Shown here: positions 44,881 to 57,386 of the stretch, in pieces
Layout of the letters: the number at the start of each line of letters is the position of its first letter
Numbering within the stretch: the stretch's first letter is position 1
From: Begonia masoniana
Taxonomy: Eukaryota > Streptophyta > Magnoliopsida > Cucurbitales > Begoniaceae
Assembly: GCA_022432975.1 (NCBI GenBank)
Contig: CM039508.1
Location: forward strand, 20,849,213-20,913,212
Length of the DNA: 64,000 nucleotides
Reading direction: 5' to 3'
Translations under genes and position numbers: made by a program
The notes under the pieces: model-generated
The model's input: only the letters and a program-made list of their open reading frames with translations
The model's database searches: none
Told to the model about the DNA's origin: nothing

Positions 44881-45737
44881 CGATGTAGTTTTAAAGGCAG
44901 AAATTGACAACTTTTGACAGGAATACATGGAGACAGAAAACATGAAAACAGAAAGTATGGAAGCTTCATGCTTCAGAAAACGATTTAAAATATGATTTTG
45001 GACATACCAGGAAAACACAACAGAAATTTAAGGAAAACAGATTGCATGGATGGTTCCAAAAATCAGAAATAATCCATACACACCCTAAAATAGAAAATAT
45101 TCCAAAGAATTACAGAATACTTCAGAACGTAAAATCTTCCTTGGGACAGAAATATGTCTGGCTGTAGCAACTAACCCCCATGAGCTCGATCCGCCAACTA
45201 CATCAAATCATCGTCTTGAGGCACAAAGTCCTCATCCACGGTTTCAGTACCTACATCAGATAGTCACCTATGAGTGTAAAACTCGTAAGAACATATAAAT
45301 GCAGTGATGCACAAGCTATGCATGAACTTTTCAGAATATAGCGACATTACAGAACATTGTTTTTATCTGTCAGAGGGGTATAAGTTGGGCTTATAAGGGA
45401 ACTGACAAGTGCACGACAGGCACATAACAGATTTACAGAACAGAAACAGAACAGAATAGACAGAGCTGTATAGAACAGTAGGCAAGTCCCCGTCCCGCAC
45501 TTAACCAATACATTACAGTCAGATTTTATCTTTCTTAACTTCAAAACCGTGCACAGAAAACTTTTGCATGTCTTTCGGGAAAATTGTGTATGCATGAGCA
45601 TTTACAGTACTTAAACATAAAATGGCAGACAATAGAAATATTACAACAGAACGTAATGTGTGGCACAGATAACTCAAAACTTAACTTTAACTTCCTCTAC
45701 CCGAAACCACCCGACATAAGTAATACCTAGTATCTCT

Positions 45738-45780
45738 ATGATGTAGGGCCTTATGGGCCAACCTACGGATATGAACTTAC
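45738..45780 (-). promoter_or_regulatory. Splice-donor/hairpin module, E11 3' LTR
   Basis: Donor at 45780-45775, stem GGCC, loop CATAA, stem GGCC (45759-45747), then CTACATCAT. Confidence 0.65.
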
Positions 45781-46486
45781 CTGTTTGCTGTAGAGTTGAT
45801 AGTCTTGAACATCTCGGTTATGCACGGACCTGTACATGCACGTAAGGAAAATAAACAAACTGCAAATGCTAACTAATAACTTGTAGGATATGCTCCTAAC
45901 TCCATTAAGACTTTTAGAAAACAAACCAACATGCTTTCATGCAATAACAGCAAGTTTTCTCCAAAATATCACAAACCCTAAAATTCAACGAAACTGTCAT
46001 TTTAACTTGTCCAGACACGTTAGCATAAGCAGATGTTTACCTTAGGCAGAAACAAAAGAAAAATCAAGGAAGATCGAAGGTGCTTCGATGGATGATTTTC
46101 GTCTGGAAGAGAGGTAATAGAGAGGAAGGGATGAGTGTGAAGGTTCACGTAGAAGAGAGGAGAATAAGTAGGTTTCTCAGCAAGTTATGGACATTTGGCA
46201 ACCATCCATTGGCTCCCTCCCACCAACCTTAATTCCTTCCCAATTTACCCCTCTATGCATTTCTAACTAATGGTTTCGTTAACTCATACATTAGTTTGGT
46301 TTTTATCCCATAATCCAAATGTACATATTTATATGTAGATTTCCATCGATTTGGTTTCCAACAAAACATTCATTGTATTAATACCAAATTAATCCCACAT
46401 AATGATTCGGGGAGAAATTACATAGGCAAAAATGCCGGGTGTTATATTCCACCCACCTTAACAAAAATTTTGTCCCCAAAATTTGC

Positions 46487-48044
46487 CTAAGCGAAGAGGT
46501 CCGAATATTGGGCCCTGACATCCTCTTGTCTTTTCCATGTGGCTTCTTCTATATTATGATTTTGCCACAAAACTTTCACCAATGGGACCACTTGATTGCG
46601 CAACACTTTGAGCGAGGTATCTAGTATCTGTATGGGCCTTTCTTCATATGTGAGCGTCGGCATGATGTCAAAGTCCACCTGTCTCATGATCTGAGTTGGA
46701 TCTCGTACACATTTTCTCAGCATCGAAACTTGGAAAACATTGTGAACCCCATCCATAGAAGCTGGCAACTGTAGTCTGTAAGCCATGTTTCCCACACGCT
46801 TCAAGATGGGAAAAGGGCCAATGAACCGTGGGCTGAGCTGTCCTTTCTTACCGAATCTCATTACTCCCTTGAAATGTGACACTATCAAGAATACTTCATC
46901 GCCCTTAGCGAACTCTAAATCTCTTCTTCTATGGTCTGCATAACTCTTCTGTCGACTCTGAGCAATTTTTATTCGTTGTTTGATAGCAGCTATCACATCG
47001 GACATCTGCTGTAATATCTCAGGACCGATAAGCTTGGTTTCTCTGACCTCATCCCAACACAATGGGGATTTACACTTTCTGCCGTAAGGAGCTTCATAAG
47101 GAGCCATGCCAATTGTAGCCTGGTAGCTATTGTTGTAAGCAAACTCCACAAGTGGCAAATATCTACTCCAAGGAGCATGAAATTCCAGCACGCACGACCT
47201 TAGCATATCCTCCAGTATTTGGATTGTTCTCTCAGATTGTCCGTCAGTCTGTGGATGAAATGCCGTGCTGAAATCCAACTTTGTACCCAAGGAGTTCTGC
47301 AAACTTCTCCAAAACCTGGAAGTGAATCTGGGATCACGGTATGAGACGATCGACATAGGAATGCCATGCAGCTTAATAATCTCGTTAATATACAGCTCTG
47401 TGTACTGATCCATGGAGTACGTCGTCTTCACAGGTAGAAAATGGGTCGACTTCGTCAATCTGTTCACTATGAACCAAATGCTATTATGGCCCTTAGCTGT
47501 CCTTGGAAGGCTGACAACAAAATCCATCGTTATGTTCTCCCATTTCTATTCGGGGATCGGGAGAGGCTGAAGCGTTCGGCTCGGTCGTTGATGTTCAGAT
47601 TTGACTTGTTGACATATCATGCAAGACTCTACATATTTGGCCACTTCATTCTTCATATTCAGCCACCAGAAGTGAAGTTTCAAGTCCTGATACATCTTTG
47701 TGCTCCCAGGATGCACAGAGAAAGAAGATGAGTGAGCTTCCGATAAAATGTGCTTCCGTAGCTCTTTGTCTTTCGGAACGTACCATCTATTTTTGAACAT
47801 CAGAACTCCATCTCCCGAATAACTGAAATCAGAAGAAGCCATTAGTATCTTGCTCACAATATCAGCCATTTCCTTTGAATTTGCCTTCTGGGCTTCCTTA
47901 ATTCGGTCCAGGATGGTGGGCCGTAGTATCAAGTCTGCTAGTATGCCCGATAGCCCAAAAACTATCTTCATATCGAACTTCTGTATCTCTATCCTCAAAG
48001 GCATTGATACGGCCGACATAGTCGGTTGCATAGTAGCTGGCATC
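46487..48044 (-). pseudogene. E11 pol: integrase
   Basis: The zinc region is [20 protein letters not shown] with CMICQQVKSEHQRPS. A TAG at 47546-47548 replaces the first Trp of the EWKWE motif. The 346-codon remainder is open: MDFVVSLPRTAKGHNSIWFI (first Asp), VSYRDPRFTSRFWRSLQ (SDRD mutated to SYRD), [20 protein letters not shown] (Glu), NPRFIGP-equivalent SPRFIGPFPILKRVG, FQVSMLRK and [19 protein letters not shown]. The second Asp motif change is next to, not at, the catalytic residue. Confidence 0.93.
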
Positions 48045-48436
48045 CTGCTCAGTGCATCGGCTACCACATTGGCTTTACCCGGGCGGTATTTAATCTTAAC
48101 ATCGTAGTCTTTCACAAATTCTAGTCACCGTCTTTGTCTCATGTTTAACTCTTTCTGGGTAAATATATACTTCAGGCTCTTGTGATCCGAAAACACCTCA
48201 CATGATTGTCCGTACAAGTGGTGTCTCCATACTTTCAGCGCAAATACTACTGCCGCTAGCTCGAGGTCATGTGTAGGGTAGTTTTGTTCATGGTTCTTCA
48301 ATTGTCTGGATGCGTATGCTACCACTTTCCCTTCTTGCATTAATACACATCTCAAGCCTATCTTGGACGCATCACAGTATACGCTGAATTTGCCGTCTTC
48401 AACTGGCAATACTAGCAAAGGAGCAGCGGTTAATTT
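48045..48436 (-). pseudogene. E11 pol: RNase H
   Basis: [20 protein letters not shown] has the first Asp. [20 protein letters not shown] has the Glu and [20 protein letters not shown] the third acidic residue. It ends [19 protein letters not shown] at 48125-48127 replaces the Trp of the R-W-L-E-F motif. Confidence 0.92.
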
Positions 48437-49250
48437 CTACTTAAGTGTCTGAAAGCTCACCTCACAAGCTTCAGACCACTTGAACTTGACGACCTTCCTC
48501 GTTAAACTGGTCATAGGCTTCGCTATTACAGAAAATCCCTTGATAAACTTTCTGTAATAACTAGCTAACCCGATAAATCTCCATACCTCGCTGGCATTTC
48601 TCGGTCTCGGCCATTCTTTCACTCCCAGAATCTTGGCTGGATCCACTGAAACTCCTTCTGCAGACAGCACATGGCCTAGGAACTTAATCCTGCTCAACCA
48701 GAATTCATACTTTGATAGCTTGGCATATAATTGATGCTATTTTAGAGTTGACAACACAATAGCCAGGTGCTCTTTATGCTCCTCCTCATTCTGAGAATAA
48801 ACCAGGATGTCGTCGATGAAGACGATTACAAATTTATCTATGAAGTCCTGGAATATCCTATTCATCAAGTCCATAAATGTCGCGGGGGCATTAGTTAACC
48901 CAAACGACATCACCAAGAACTCGTAGTGTCCGTACCGGGTCCTGAAAGCGGTCTTTGGAATATCATCAGCCCTGACCTTTAACTGATAATAACCGGAGCG
49001 CAAGTCAATCTTTGAGAATACCCGAGCTCCATGCAGCTGGTCAAACAAATCATCAATCCGCGGTAACGGGTACTTATTTTTTATGGTCAATTTGTTCAGC
49101 TCACGGTAATCAATGCACATGCTTAGGGACCCATCCTTTTTCTTAACGAACAAGACGGGAGCACCCCATGGAGAGAAACTAGGGCGCACAAAACCCTTGT
49201 CCACCAACTCCTTTAGCTAAGCCTTCAACTCCTTCAGCTCAATTGGTGCC
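48437..49250 (-). pseudogene. E11 pol: reverse transcriptase
   Basis: Motifs in order: [78 protein letters not shown] and active-site FIDDILVYS. After a TAG at 48737-48739 (Gln position): [18 protein letters not shown] and [20 protein letters not shown]. It ends at a TAG at 48437-48439 (Gln of LKQKL). Another TAG near 49214 precedes the open part. The residues between stops are well conserved. Confidence 0.93.
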
Positions 49251-49383
49251 ATACGATACAGATTCTTCGATACCGGTTCAGCACAGGATATACGTCAATC
49301 TCAAACTCGATTTCACGATCAGGTGGCAATCCCGGTAAGTCATCTCAGAAAACCTTTGAGAAGTCTCGAACTACCGGAATATT

Positions 49384-49947
49384 TCAAAGTTCCACCTCAC
49401 CTTGCCTTTTAACGTCTACTACGTGGGACAGAAATCCGATGCATCCTGACTTCATCAGCTGTTGAGCTTTTAAGGAAGATATAACTGGCATACTGTGTTT
49501 CCTTGGTATTGCCTGATAAGAGAACTCTACCTCGTTCGGGCGCTTAAATGACACTAGGCCGGACCTGCAGTTGATGGTGGCGTAATGTCTAAACAGCCAG
49601 TCCATCCCCAGAATAACATCGTATCCCATCATACCGATGATGATAAGGTTGGCATACAACTTCTGGTCTCCTACTGACACTATATCGCCCCGTACAACTT
49701 GTTTGGAGTGCATAAACTCTCCGAACGGTATCATAATGCTGTAGGGATGATCTGACAGCGTACAACAAAACTTCTGTCTAACTACGAAGTCCATGGCCAC
49801 AAACGAATGTGTGGTCCCCGTGTCCCACAAGGTATAAGCAGAAGCATCGCATATTGAAATTGTACTTGTAATTGCTGTATGCTGAGCGGCATCATCAACA
49901 TACTCCACCATTGCAAAGACTCTAGGTACGGCCTGATTCGGTCTCAT
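49384..49947 (-). pseudogene. E11 pol: aspartic protease
   Basis: SAYTLWDTGTTHSFVAMDFV has the active-site D-T-G. VILGMDWLFRHYATINCRSG follows. 187 codons are open, beginning MRPNQAVPRVFAMVEYVDDA after the gag zinc knuckle. The break before RT (49251-49383) contains a frameshift near 49280. Confidence 0.92.
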
Positions 49948-50930
49948 GTCAGGTATTGGGCAGTCTCGAACGTGATGGCCTTCTTTGCCACATCAAAAAA
50001 ATTGGCCGGTTATGAGTCTGCATTCTCCTCTATGAATTTTCTTGCCTCGTGGGCATGCTGAAAGTTGAGGAGCCCCCATCGGTCTCTTTCCCTTGTTTTG
50101 ATAGGTGGCGGTCTCATTGGGCCTCTTAATGCCCCTGTTCTATTGCTGTTGAGGTTGTAAATTTTGACCTCGTTGTTGTTGTTGAGGAATATTCTGAAAA
50201 ATCCCTCTCAGTTGATCTCTCTATCTCTGGGACTTCGCTTCTAAGGCCTCCAACTGATAGGCCTTGGCCACCACTTTTGTGTACGGTGCCTCATCAAATC
50301 CCCCATATGAAATCCCTCGTAAGAGGTCCAGCTTCAAACCCTGAATAAATTAGTGCACCTTGTTCTCATAAGTGGCCATCAAATGAGGTGCATAGCGGGA
50401 TAAGGATTCAAACTTCTAAACATATTCGGCCACCGATCCATACTGTCGTAGCCGAGAGAATTCTATCATCTTCTCCTTCTTCGCACTTCTGTCAAAATAC
50501 TTCTCATAGAATATTCGTTTAAATCCTTCCCAGCTTAGCGCCATCGTTGTTGCCTGGACAGTGTCCCACCAAAATTCTGCATTCTTGGTGAGCTGATACG
50601 TGGCACATAGAACCTTCTTATTTTCTTCCACCTCAACGCATCTAAACATTCTCCCTATCTGCCGGACCCATTCCTCAGCGTGAGTTGGGTCAGTAGATAA
50701 TCCATCAAATGTAGGCGGCTGGAGTCATCTGAACCTATCTCCACTGGTGTCGCGTGAAGCATTCCCCTGATTATTATTTTTATTCCCGTTGTCTTCTCGG
50801 GCCATCATATGTTCCACCATACGGGACTGTACACCCACCAGCTCAGTTAATCTGTCAATGGCACGAGAACTTTCGCTTGCTTCATCTTGTTGTCCTCTCA
50901 CCAATTCTAAGAAAACCCTATAAATAGAAT
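49948..50930 (-). pseudogene. E11 gag
   Basis: The N-terminal half is Gln/Arg-rich (ELVRGQQDEASESSRAIDRL). The capsid core shows MFRCVEVEENKKVLCATYQL, AEFWWDTVQATTMALSWEGF and IFYEKYFDRSAKKEKMIEFS. It breaks at a CAG-to-TAG stop (50416-50418). The remainder has a Gln-rich linker (QQQQRGQNLQPQQQ region near 50140-50180). A zinc knuckle ends in CGKEGHHVRDC; its first half is lost to a stop in place of the residue before that Cys. Confidence 0.85.
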
Positions 50931-51058
50931 AACATAAATTAATAAACAGAACTTTTACGGGAATTTAAACACTTACAGTTGGTGGAGTGATCTCACGTGA
51001 CGCGTCAGACATTTTACAGAATCACTTTTAAAACCTGATTTTTCTCTGATACCATAAC
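50931..51058 (-). other. E11 leader and PBS
   Basis: The PBS TGGTATCAGAGA is at 51054-51043. A short ATG-initiated peptide starts at 51012 and runs into a donor-like CCAACTGTAAGT (GTAAGT at 50976-50971). Confidence 0.75.
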
Positions 51059-51489
51059 TGTGACAGCCCGAGACCCGATTTCGATCGGAATCCGAGAGCC
51101 AAGCCATCACTCCGGGACAAAACAAAGAAAACACAGACTATATTTTTTTTTTGAAACTTTTAGAACGTTACAGGGAGAAGAAACCTTCTCTGGAAATGGG
51201 ACTGGATGACATATGTATAAAACTGGATGACAATTACAGTTTGAAGACCAGAAGACAGAGGACTTTTATAAATCGAACCTTTAAAACTTCTCAAAGAGAG
51301 AAAACTTTCTCTAGATTTAAACACTAGGAGCTAATTTATAATGGGATTACAGAAGTGAATAACAGAAGAGACTGGGAAGAACAGGGAATAGAAAGGGACG
51401 ATGAAAATAAATAAACAGAATAAACAGGAAATAAAGGCAGAAAAACATAAGCATAAGACTAGCGGAGGAAGTGGATTTTAAACAAATGT

Positions 51490-51790
51490 GAACAGTGACA
51501 ACGGTGGATGTGAATAAGACAAAAGTGTACAGTGGCAGCGGTAGATGTGAACAAACAAAGGCAGCGGTGGATATGAATTTTAAAAGCAGCGATGGATGTG
51601 AATACGACAAAAATGAACAGTGGCAGCGGTGGATGTGAATACGACAAAAATGAACAATGGCAGCGGTGGAGGCGGGTAGAAGTGCACTGTTCACCAGTGG
51701 ATGTGAAGAAGACAAAACAGATGACGTCAGGCGAAAGATGAAATTGTAAAGACAGCGGTGGATGCAGTTTTAAATGGGCAGCGGTGGATA
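51490..51790 (-). repeat. GCAGCGGTGGATGTGAA motif array, E11 5' LTR
   Basis: This is the same array as 44560-44880, with small differences in unit number and sequence. Confidence 0.88.
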
Positions 51791-52665
51791 TGGATAAACT
51801 GGGCGGGCGATGTAGTTTTAAAGGCAGAAATTGACAACTTTTGACAGGAATACATGGAGACAGAAAACATGAAAACAAAAAGTATGGAAGCTTCAGGCTT
51901 CAGAAAACGATTTAAAATATGATCTTGGACATACCAGGAAAACACGACAGAAATTTAAGGAAAACAGATTGCATGGATGGTTCCAAAAATCAGAAATAAT
52001 CCATACACACCCTAAAATAGAAAATATTCCAAACAATTCCAGAATACTTCAGAACGTAAAATATTCCTTGGGACAAAAATATGTTTGGCTGCAGCAACCA
52101 AATCCCATGAGCTCGATCCGCCAACTACATCAAATCATCGTTTTGAGGCACAAAGTCCTCATCCACAGTTTCAATACCTACATCAGAGAGCTCACCTATG
52201 AGTCTAAAACTCAGTAAGAACATATAAATGCAGTGATGCACATACTATGCATGAACTTTTCAGAATACAGTGACATTACAAAACATTGTTTTTATCTGTC
52301 AGAGGGGTATAAGTGGGGCTTATAGGGGAACTGGCAAGTGCACGATAGGCACATAACAGATTTACAGAACTAAAACAGAACAGAACAGACAGAGCTGTAC
52401 AGAACAGTAGGCCAGTCCCTGTCCCACACTTAACCAATACATTACAGTCAGATTTTATCTTTCTTAACTTCAAAACCGTGCACAGAAAACTTTTGCATGT
52501 CTTTCGGGAAAATCGTGTATGTATGAGCATTTACAGTGCTTAAACATAAAACAGCAGACAACAGAAATATTACAACAGAACGTAATGTGTGACACAGATA
52601 ACTCAAAACTTAACTTTAACTTCCTCTACCCGAAACCACCCAACATAAGTAATACCTAGTATCTC

Positions 52666-52709
52666 CGTGATGTAGGGCCTTAAGGGCCAACCTACGGATA
52701 TGAACTTAC
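52666..52709 (-). promoter_or_regulatory. Splice-donor/hairpin module, E11 5' LTR
   Basis: Donor at 52709-52704, stem GGCC, loop CTTAA, stem GGCC, then CTACATCAC. Confidence 0.65.
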
Positions 52710-53188
52710 ATGTTAGCTGTAGAGTTGATAGTCTTGAACGTCTCGGTTATGCACGGACCTGTACATGCACGTAAGGAAAATAAACAAGCTGTAAATGCTA
52801 ACTAATAACTTGTAGGATATGCTCCTAACTCCATTCAGGCTTTTAGAAAACAAACCAACATGTTGTCATGCAATAACAACGAGTTTTCTCCAAAATATCA
52901 CAAACCCTAAACTTCAACGAAACTGTCATTTTAACTTGTCCTGACACGTTAGCATAAGCAGATGTTTACCTTAGGCAGAAACAGAAGAAAAATCAAGGAA
53001 GATCAAAGGTGCTTCGATGGATGATTTTCGTTTGGAAGAGAGGAAACAGAGAGGAAGGGATGAGTGTGAAAGTTCACGTAGAAGAGAGGATAATAGGTAG
53101 GTTTCTCAGCAAGTTATAGATATTTGGCAACCATCCATTGGCTCCCTCCCACCAACCTTAATTCCTTCCCAATTTACCCCTCCATGCA

Positions 53189-54190
53189 TGATGAGCTCCG
53201 ACCTGCAAATAGGACTCAAGAACTCAAAGAAGACCGTTTGCTCCGGGTGACACAAATCCAAGTAAATCTGAGAATGAAAAATGTAAAAGAAATATCAAAC
53301 GTACTCGAAATTTAATGAAATTTTAGGTGAATCTTGTCAAGTGAGTGAGGTGTGTGCTGGTAAAAACCGTGGTCCAGATTCGTTAAGATGAAGGATTTAT
53401 GGACTGTTTTCCGAGAATCGGCCGGTGAGTGCTTCAATGGAGCTTCTAGCAAGAGTTTCTTCCTAGGAAGATAACTCGATTCAAGGAATCGGTTATGGCC
53501 ACTCCTTGCTGTTTTCTGCTCTCAAAAGAGTGGAGAAGGAGGTGGAAAAATCCACTCCAACTAGCTACCAAGCTAGAAGAATGGTTCGGGGGTGCAACCC
53601 CTCGGTTGTTGTCAACTTAGCTTACCTTGGAAGCTCCATGCTCCAAGCTTCTTCTTCTATTGAGAGAGAAATCTATGGGTGCTCATAAATCAATCAAAAA
53701 AAGTTACAAACACCAATGCCATGAATATATAGACCTAATGGTGGGCTTGGGCTTGGGCTTGAGCTTGGAAGGGGAATGATGGGTCATCATGCGAGCTTGA
53801 GCCATGTCTTCAACTTGAATGGGCCAAACCAAGCCACCAACTAATCCTATCATTCATCTAATCCTAACATTCATATAATCCTAACATGCATCTAATAAAG
53901 TTTAAACAAGAAGGCCAAGGTTTTCCAATAAGTTCGAAATTTCAAAAAAGCAACAAATATCAAAGCTCGGGAAGACAAATTCCCATGTGAGCATTAAGGT
54001 GCCTCTTTAGTCTTTCCACATGAGTAGATGCTTTGGTTGGTCAACGTCCCCAGCTTTAATCTCCCACTTCAAGTCATCCACGGTGTCCTCCAAGTCTTCA
54101 CACGAACCATGACCTGCAAAAGAGACAAGTGTGTTAGTAAAATTGTGGACTCGGGTCTGGGATCGTGTAATGGGCCTACGGGGCACATCA
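53189..54190 (-). mobile_element. E12: solo LTR in the E11 5' LTR
   Basis: It starts TGATGAGCTCCG and ends GGGCACATCA, with TSD ATGCA at 53184-53188 and 54191-54195. Its layout resembles the E7 LTR: a phrase GGGAAGRCAAATTCCCAT near 53968, matching 30019, and a minus-strand TATA near 53725. It therefore belongs to a related non-autonomous-type family. Confidence 0.85.
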
Positions 54191-54396
54191 ATGCATTTCT
54201 AACTAATGGTTTCGTTCACTCATACATTAGTTTGGTTTTTATCCCATTATCCAAATGTACATATTTATATGTATCTATATATAATTTCCATCGATTTGGT
54301 TTCCAACAAAACATTCATTGTATTAATACCAAATTAATCCCACATAATGATTCGGGGAGAAATTACATAGGTAAAAATGTCGGGTGTTACATGGAT

Positions 54397-55828
54397 AGCT
54401 CTAAAACTCAAGACAATTTATGCACAACCTAAAAGGAAAAGATTCCAAACAGTTCTATAATATTTCAAAATATACAATCAACTGTCAAATAGAGGTTTTA
54501 AAAACATCAACACAGAGTCTATACATTGTTTTTAAAATCTCAGAAACTGTACAATACTTGACATACACTTCAAGAATTCACCAAACAAGAGTTTTAAAAA
54601 CTTAAACACAAAGTCTACACATACGACCTTCACTTTTAAACTTCACTCTCTCGGATCAGAAATGTGTCTGGCTGCCATAACCACCCCCGAAAGCTCGAGC
54701 CACCAACCACCTATTCGTTGGCCTGAAGCACAAAATCCTCATCCACGGGGTCCGTACCTACATCAGGGAGTTCAACTATGAGCCTAAAGCTCAGTAAGAA
54801 CATAAAAATGCATTTGTATTTGCTATGCATGAACTTTTGAAATACAGTGACATTACATTAAATTACGTTTCTTTGTCAGAGGGTATAAATGCGGCTTATA
54901 GAGGAACTGGCACAGCAGAGGGTGCACTTTCAGGCACATTACAAATATACAGTACAGTAATACATAATAGGATGCCAGTCCCCGTCCCACACTTAACCAT
55001 TACATTACATTCAGAATTTTATCTTTCTTTAATTCAAACCGTGTGCAGAAAATATTTGCATGACTTTCGGCAAAAACGTGTATGCATGAACATTCATTGT
55101 GCACAGACTTAACATACTGAAAAAAAAATGGTTCAAAACGCACATAAATAACAGGAAATCTAAACCATGCAATGAGCATGGTATTAAACTTACTTATGGC
55201 CGAATCATCGACCTAACTACCCGACGACAATCCCGACGACATTTTTAGCCTAATATCTCCGTGATGTAGGGCCTTAAGGGCCAACCTACGTGTATGAACT
55301 TACTTGTTGTCCGTGAAGTTACAGCTTTGTTTGTGTATATGTCCTCGACGATTCACAAACCTATAATATACATGATCGGACATTAACCCTAAACTTCAAC
55401 AAACTGGAGTTTTAACTTGTCCAAACTTGTTAACTTTAGTAGATGATTACCTTAGGTAGAGAAATAGAAAGAAACTGAGGAGATAAAAGGAGCTTCGATA
55501 GTCGTTTGTCGTCTGGAAGAGAGAAGGTAGAGAGGAGTGGAGAGAACAGAGAAGAGAAATGAGGAGGGTTTCACGTAGAAGGAAGAACATGGCTTGTTCA
55601 ACAAGTTGAACACTTGGCATCCATCCATTGACTTCCTCCCACCAACCTTAATTGGCTTCCTAATTTGCCCCTCATTGATTTCCAACTAATTTGTTAATTA
55701 GTTCGTCAATTCAGTTCTTCCATTAAACACTCCGACCAATTCATTAAAACATTCATTGTACTAATATAAGATTAATCCCGCTTAATGATTTTGGGAATGA
55801 TTACATGGCCAAAATATTGGGTGTTACA
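54397..55828 (-). repeat. Right part of the E10 solo LTR
   Basis: This LTR sequence is non-coding, with the donor/hairpin module at 55262-55303. It ends ATTGGGTGTTACA. Confidence 0.85.
55262..55303 (-). promoter_or_regulatory. Splice-donor/hairpin module, E10
   Basis: Donor at 55303-55298, stem GGCC, loop CTTAA, stem GGCC (55282-55270), then CTACATCAC. Confidence 0.65.
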
Positions 55829-57386
55829 AATAACATCTGCTTTTATTTTGAATCTATATAGAGAGAGTAAATACAAATATAATGAATCTAACCATAGACA
55901 TTACTTTAAATAAATATATTATATAGTTTTAATAGTACAATCGTAAGTATTTAATGAAATTATGTTAGTTAATATGAAGAATTTGTATATATTTAACTAA
56001 TATTATCAGAACTTACAACTATAGGTTTGATGACCTCTTTATCATCTTCTATCGATGATTGAATATAGAATGTACAGATGATATATAACAAATTAATTAG
56101 GAATTAATTATTTATAAACTATTAAAATAACGACACTGAAACAAAGGTTGTCCAAACCTAAGGCCTTAGAAGAAGCGTTATTTAACTCTAAGACAAAGGT
56201 TGCCTAACACATCATTGGTTACATGTGATCTGATGAAATGTGATTTTGAAAGTTTGGTTGGAGTTTGTTGAGAAACAAATTTTCCTACTAATACTTTTGA
56301 AATCTCAATGCATTACAGAGTAAAATCCGTAAAAACTGTTTTAAAGTTCTAACATGTTAATAATATAATTTAGTGATCTTAAATAGACTTCTATGCAATT
56401 TTTTAACCTATGATATATTGTGAATGTATGAAAAATGTAAGTGGATTAATAGTTGTGATTTTGGTTGGTTAATTTGGATTAAGAATTTTATTTTTCGTAT
56501 GTTCTGTAAATCATATTATAAACTCAATTTGTCTTGAGTATAATTTTTATGTAAATTCATGATTCAAAGAGATGACTATTCAACGAGGAGAAAATGAAAA
56601 CGTAGTAAAGTAATCTAACCCTTAGTTGCAGTATGGATATTTTATATATATTGTCAAAGGAGGATCCAATAGATGTTATTTATTTATTATGAAATCAAGT
56701 GTACTTAAAAAAAAAATACAAATATCAATCTCATCATTATTTATTTAAGTTATTAAAATGCGTTAATAAAATTTTCATATATTATCATCCATTCACATCT
56801 CATATACATTATGGAGGTCTTATTCAAATTTTCTCACAATGTAATTTTTGTTGAATTAATTTATAGTGCATAAATTGCATTAAACTAGTCATATTTAAGA
56901 ATTATGTGAAAAACTATTGTAATTGAAAATATTGATCTTACAATTTAATTATAAATAATTTATATAATTGTCAATTAATTTGATTAATTTATTATTGATT
57001 AATATAATAGAATATAAAATGCTCTATAATCAATAATTTTAAATTATGAGTGAGAGTAGAGAGTTATGACATGCTACATTTATAAGTCTGTAAATGAATA
57101 AAATTTTTGAATAAATGTTTAGCCTTTAATAAAGTTTAACTGTCTAGTGTTTGATTTTAATTTCTCAAAATTAATCAACTTATAAAATGGATTTTTTTTA
57201 ATCAAGTGGTCAAAATTGGTAAATGTGAAAAATTACCGCGGTAGTTAAAATCAAAATAGTGATCGGTTTATAAAGTTACTATGAGATAAAGATTTTCATG
57301 ACATTGAGATTTTTGACAAATTAGATTCAAATAAATTATTTATATGATACAAGAAAATTAAAAATAATTTTGTTAATGTAAATATA
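55829..57386. other. AT-rich intergenic DNA
   Basis: About 1.56 kb has no ORF above background and no LTR end. A short direct repeat ACAAAGGTTGYC lies near 56140 and 56203. An ACCGCGGT palindrome lies at about 57235. Nothing else is supported. Confidence 0.6.

Larger units (their letters stand above)
44133..46446 (-). repeat. E11 3' LTR
   Basis: It runs from TGTGACAGCCCGAG to CGGGTGTTATA (terminal ACA mutated to ATA). It is followed by a reversed purine tract (CCACCCACCTT). It contains a motif array (44560-44880), the donor/hairpin module (45738-45780) and a TATA-like CATATAAATATG near 46330. Confidence 0.92.
44133..54391 (-). mobile_element. E11: Tekay-like Gypsy retrotransposon, second family
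   Basis: LTRs are at 44133-46446 (3') and 51059-54391 (5', containing solo LTR E12), with TSD TGGAT at 44128-44132 and 54392-54396. Internal order on the minus strand: PBS, gag, protease, RT, RNase H, integrase, polypurine tract. The LTRs are about 2.31-2.33 kb without E12 and look nearly identical. Together with a frame broken mainly by point stops, this suggests the youngest full-length insertion here. Confidence 0.93.
51059..54391 (-). repeat. E11 5' LTR, containing solo LTR E12
   Basis: It matches 44133-46446 closely apart from the 1-kb insertion at 53189-54190. It carries the same motif array (51490-51790) and donor/hairpin module (52666-52709). Confidence 0.92.
43145..55828 (-). mobile_element. 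E10: Gypsy solo LTR, interrupted by E11
   Basis: The ends are TGTGAAGACCCC and GGGTGTTACA, with perfect TSD AATAA at 43140-43144 and 55829-55833. The two halves (43145-44132 and 54397-55828) total about 2.4 kb and contain no coding. E11 sits inside with TSD TGGAT. Confidence 0.88.

Noticed and set aside
44409..44969. 186- and 122-codon ORFs, with partners at 51347-51878
   Set aside because: These are LTR motif-array translations present in both E11 LTRs. No domain or start context supports coding.
56130..56220. Possible CACTA or MITE terminal repeat (ACAAAGGTTG words)
   Set aside because: No matching inverted end or TSD could be found within the region.
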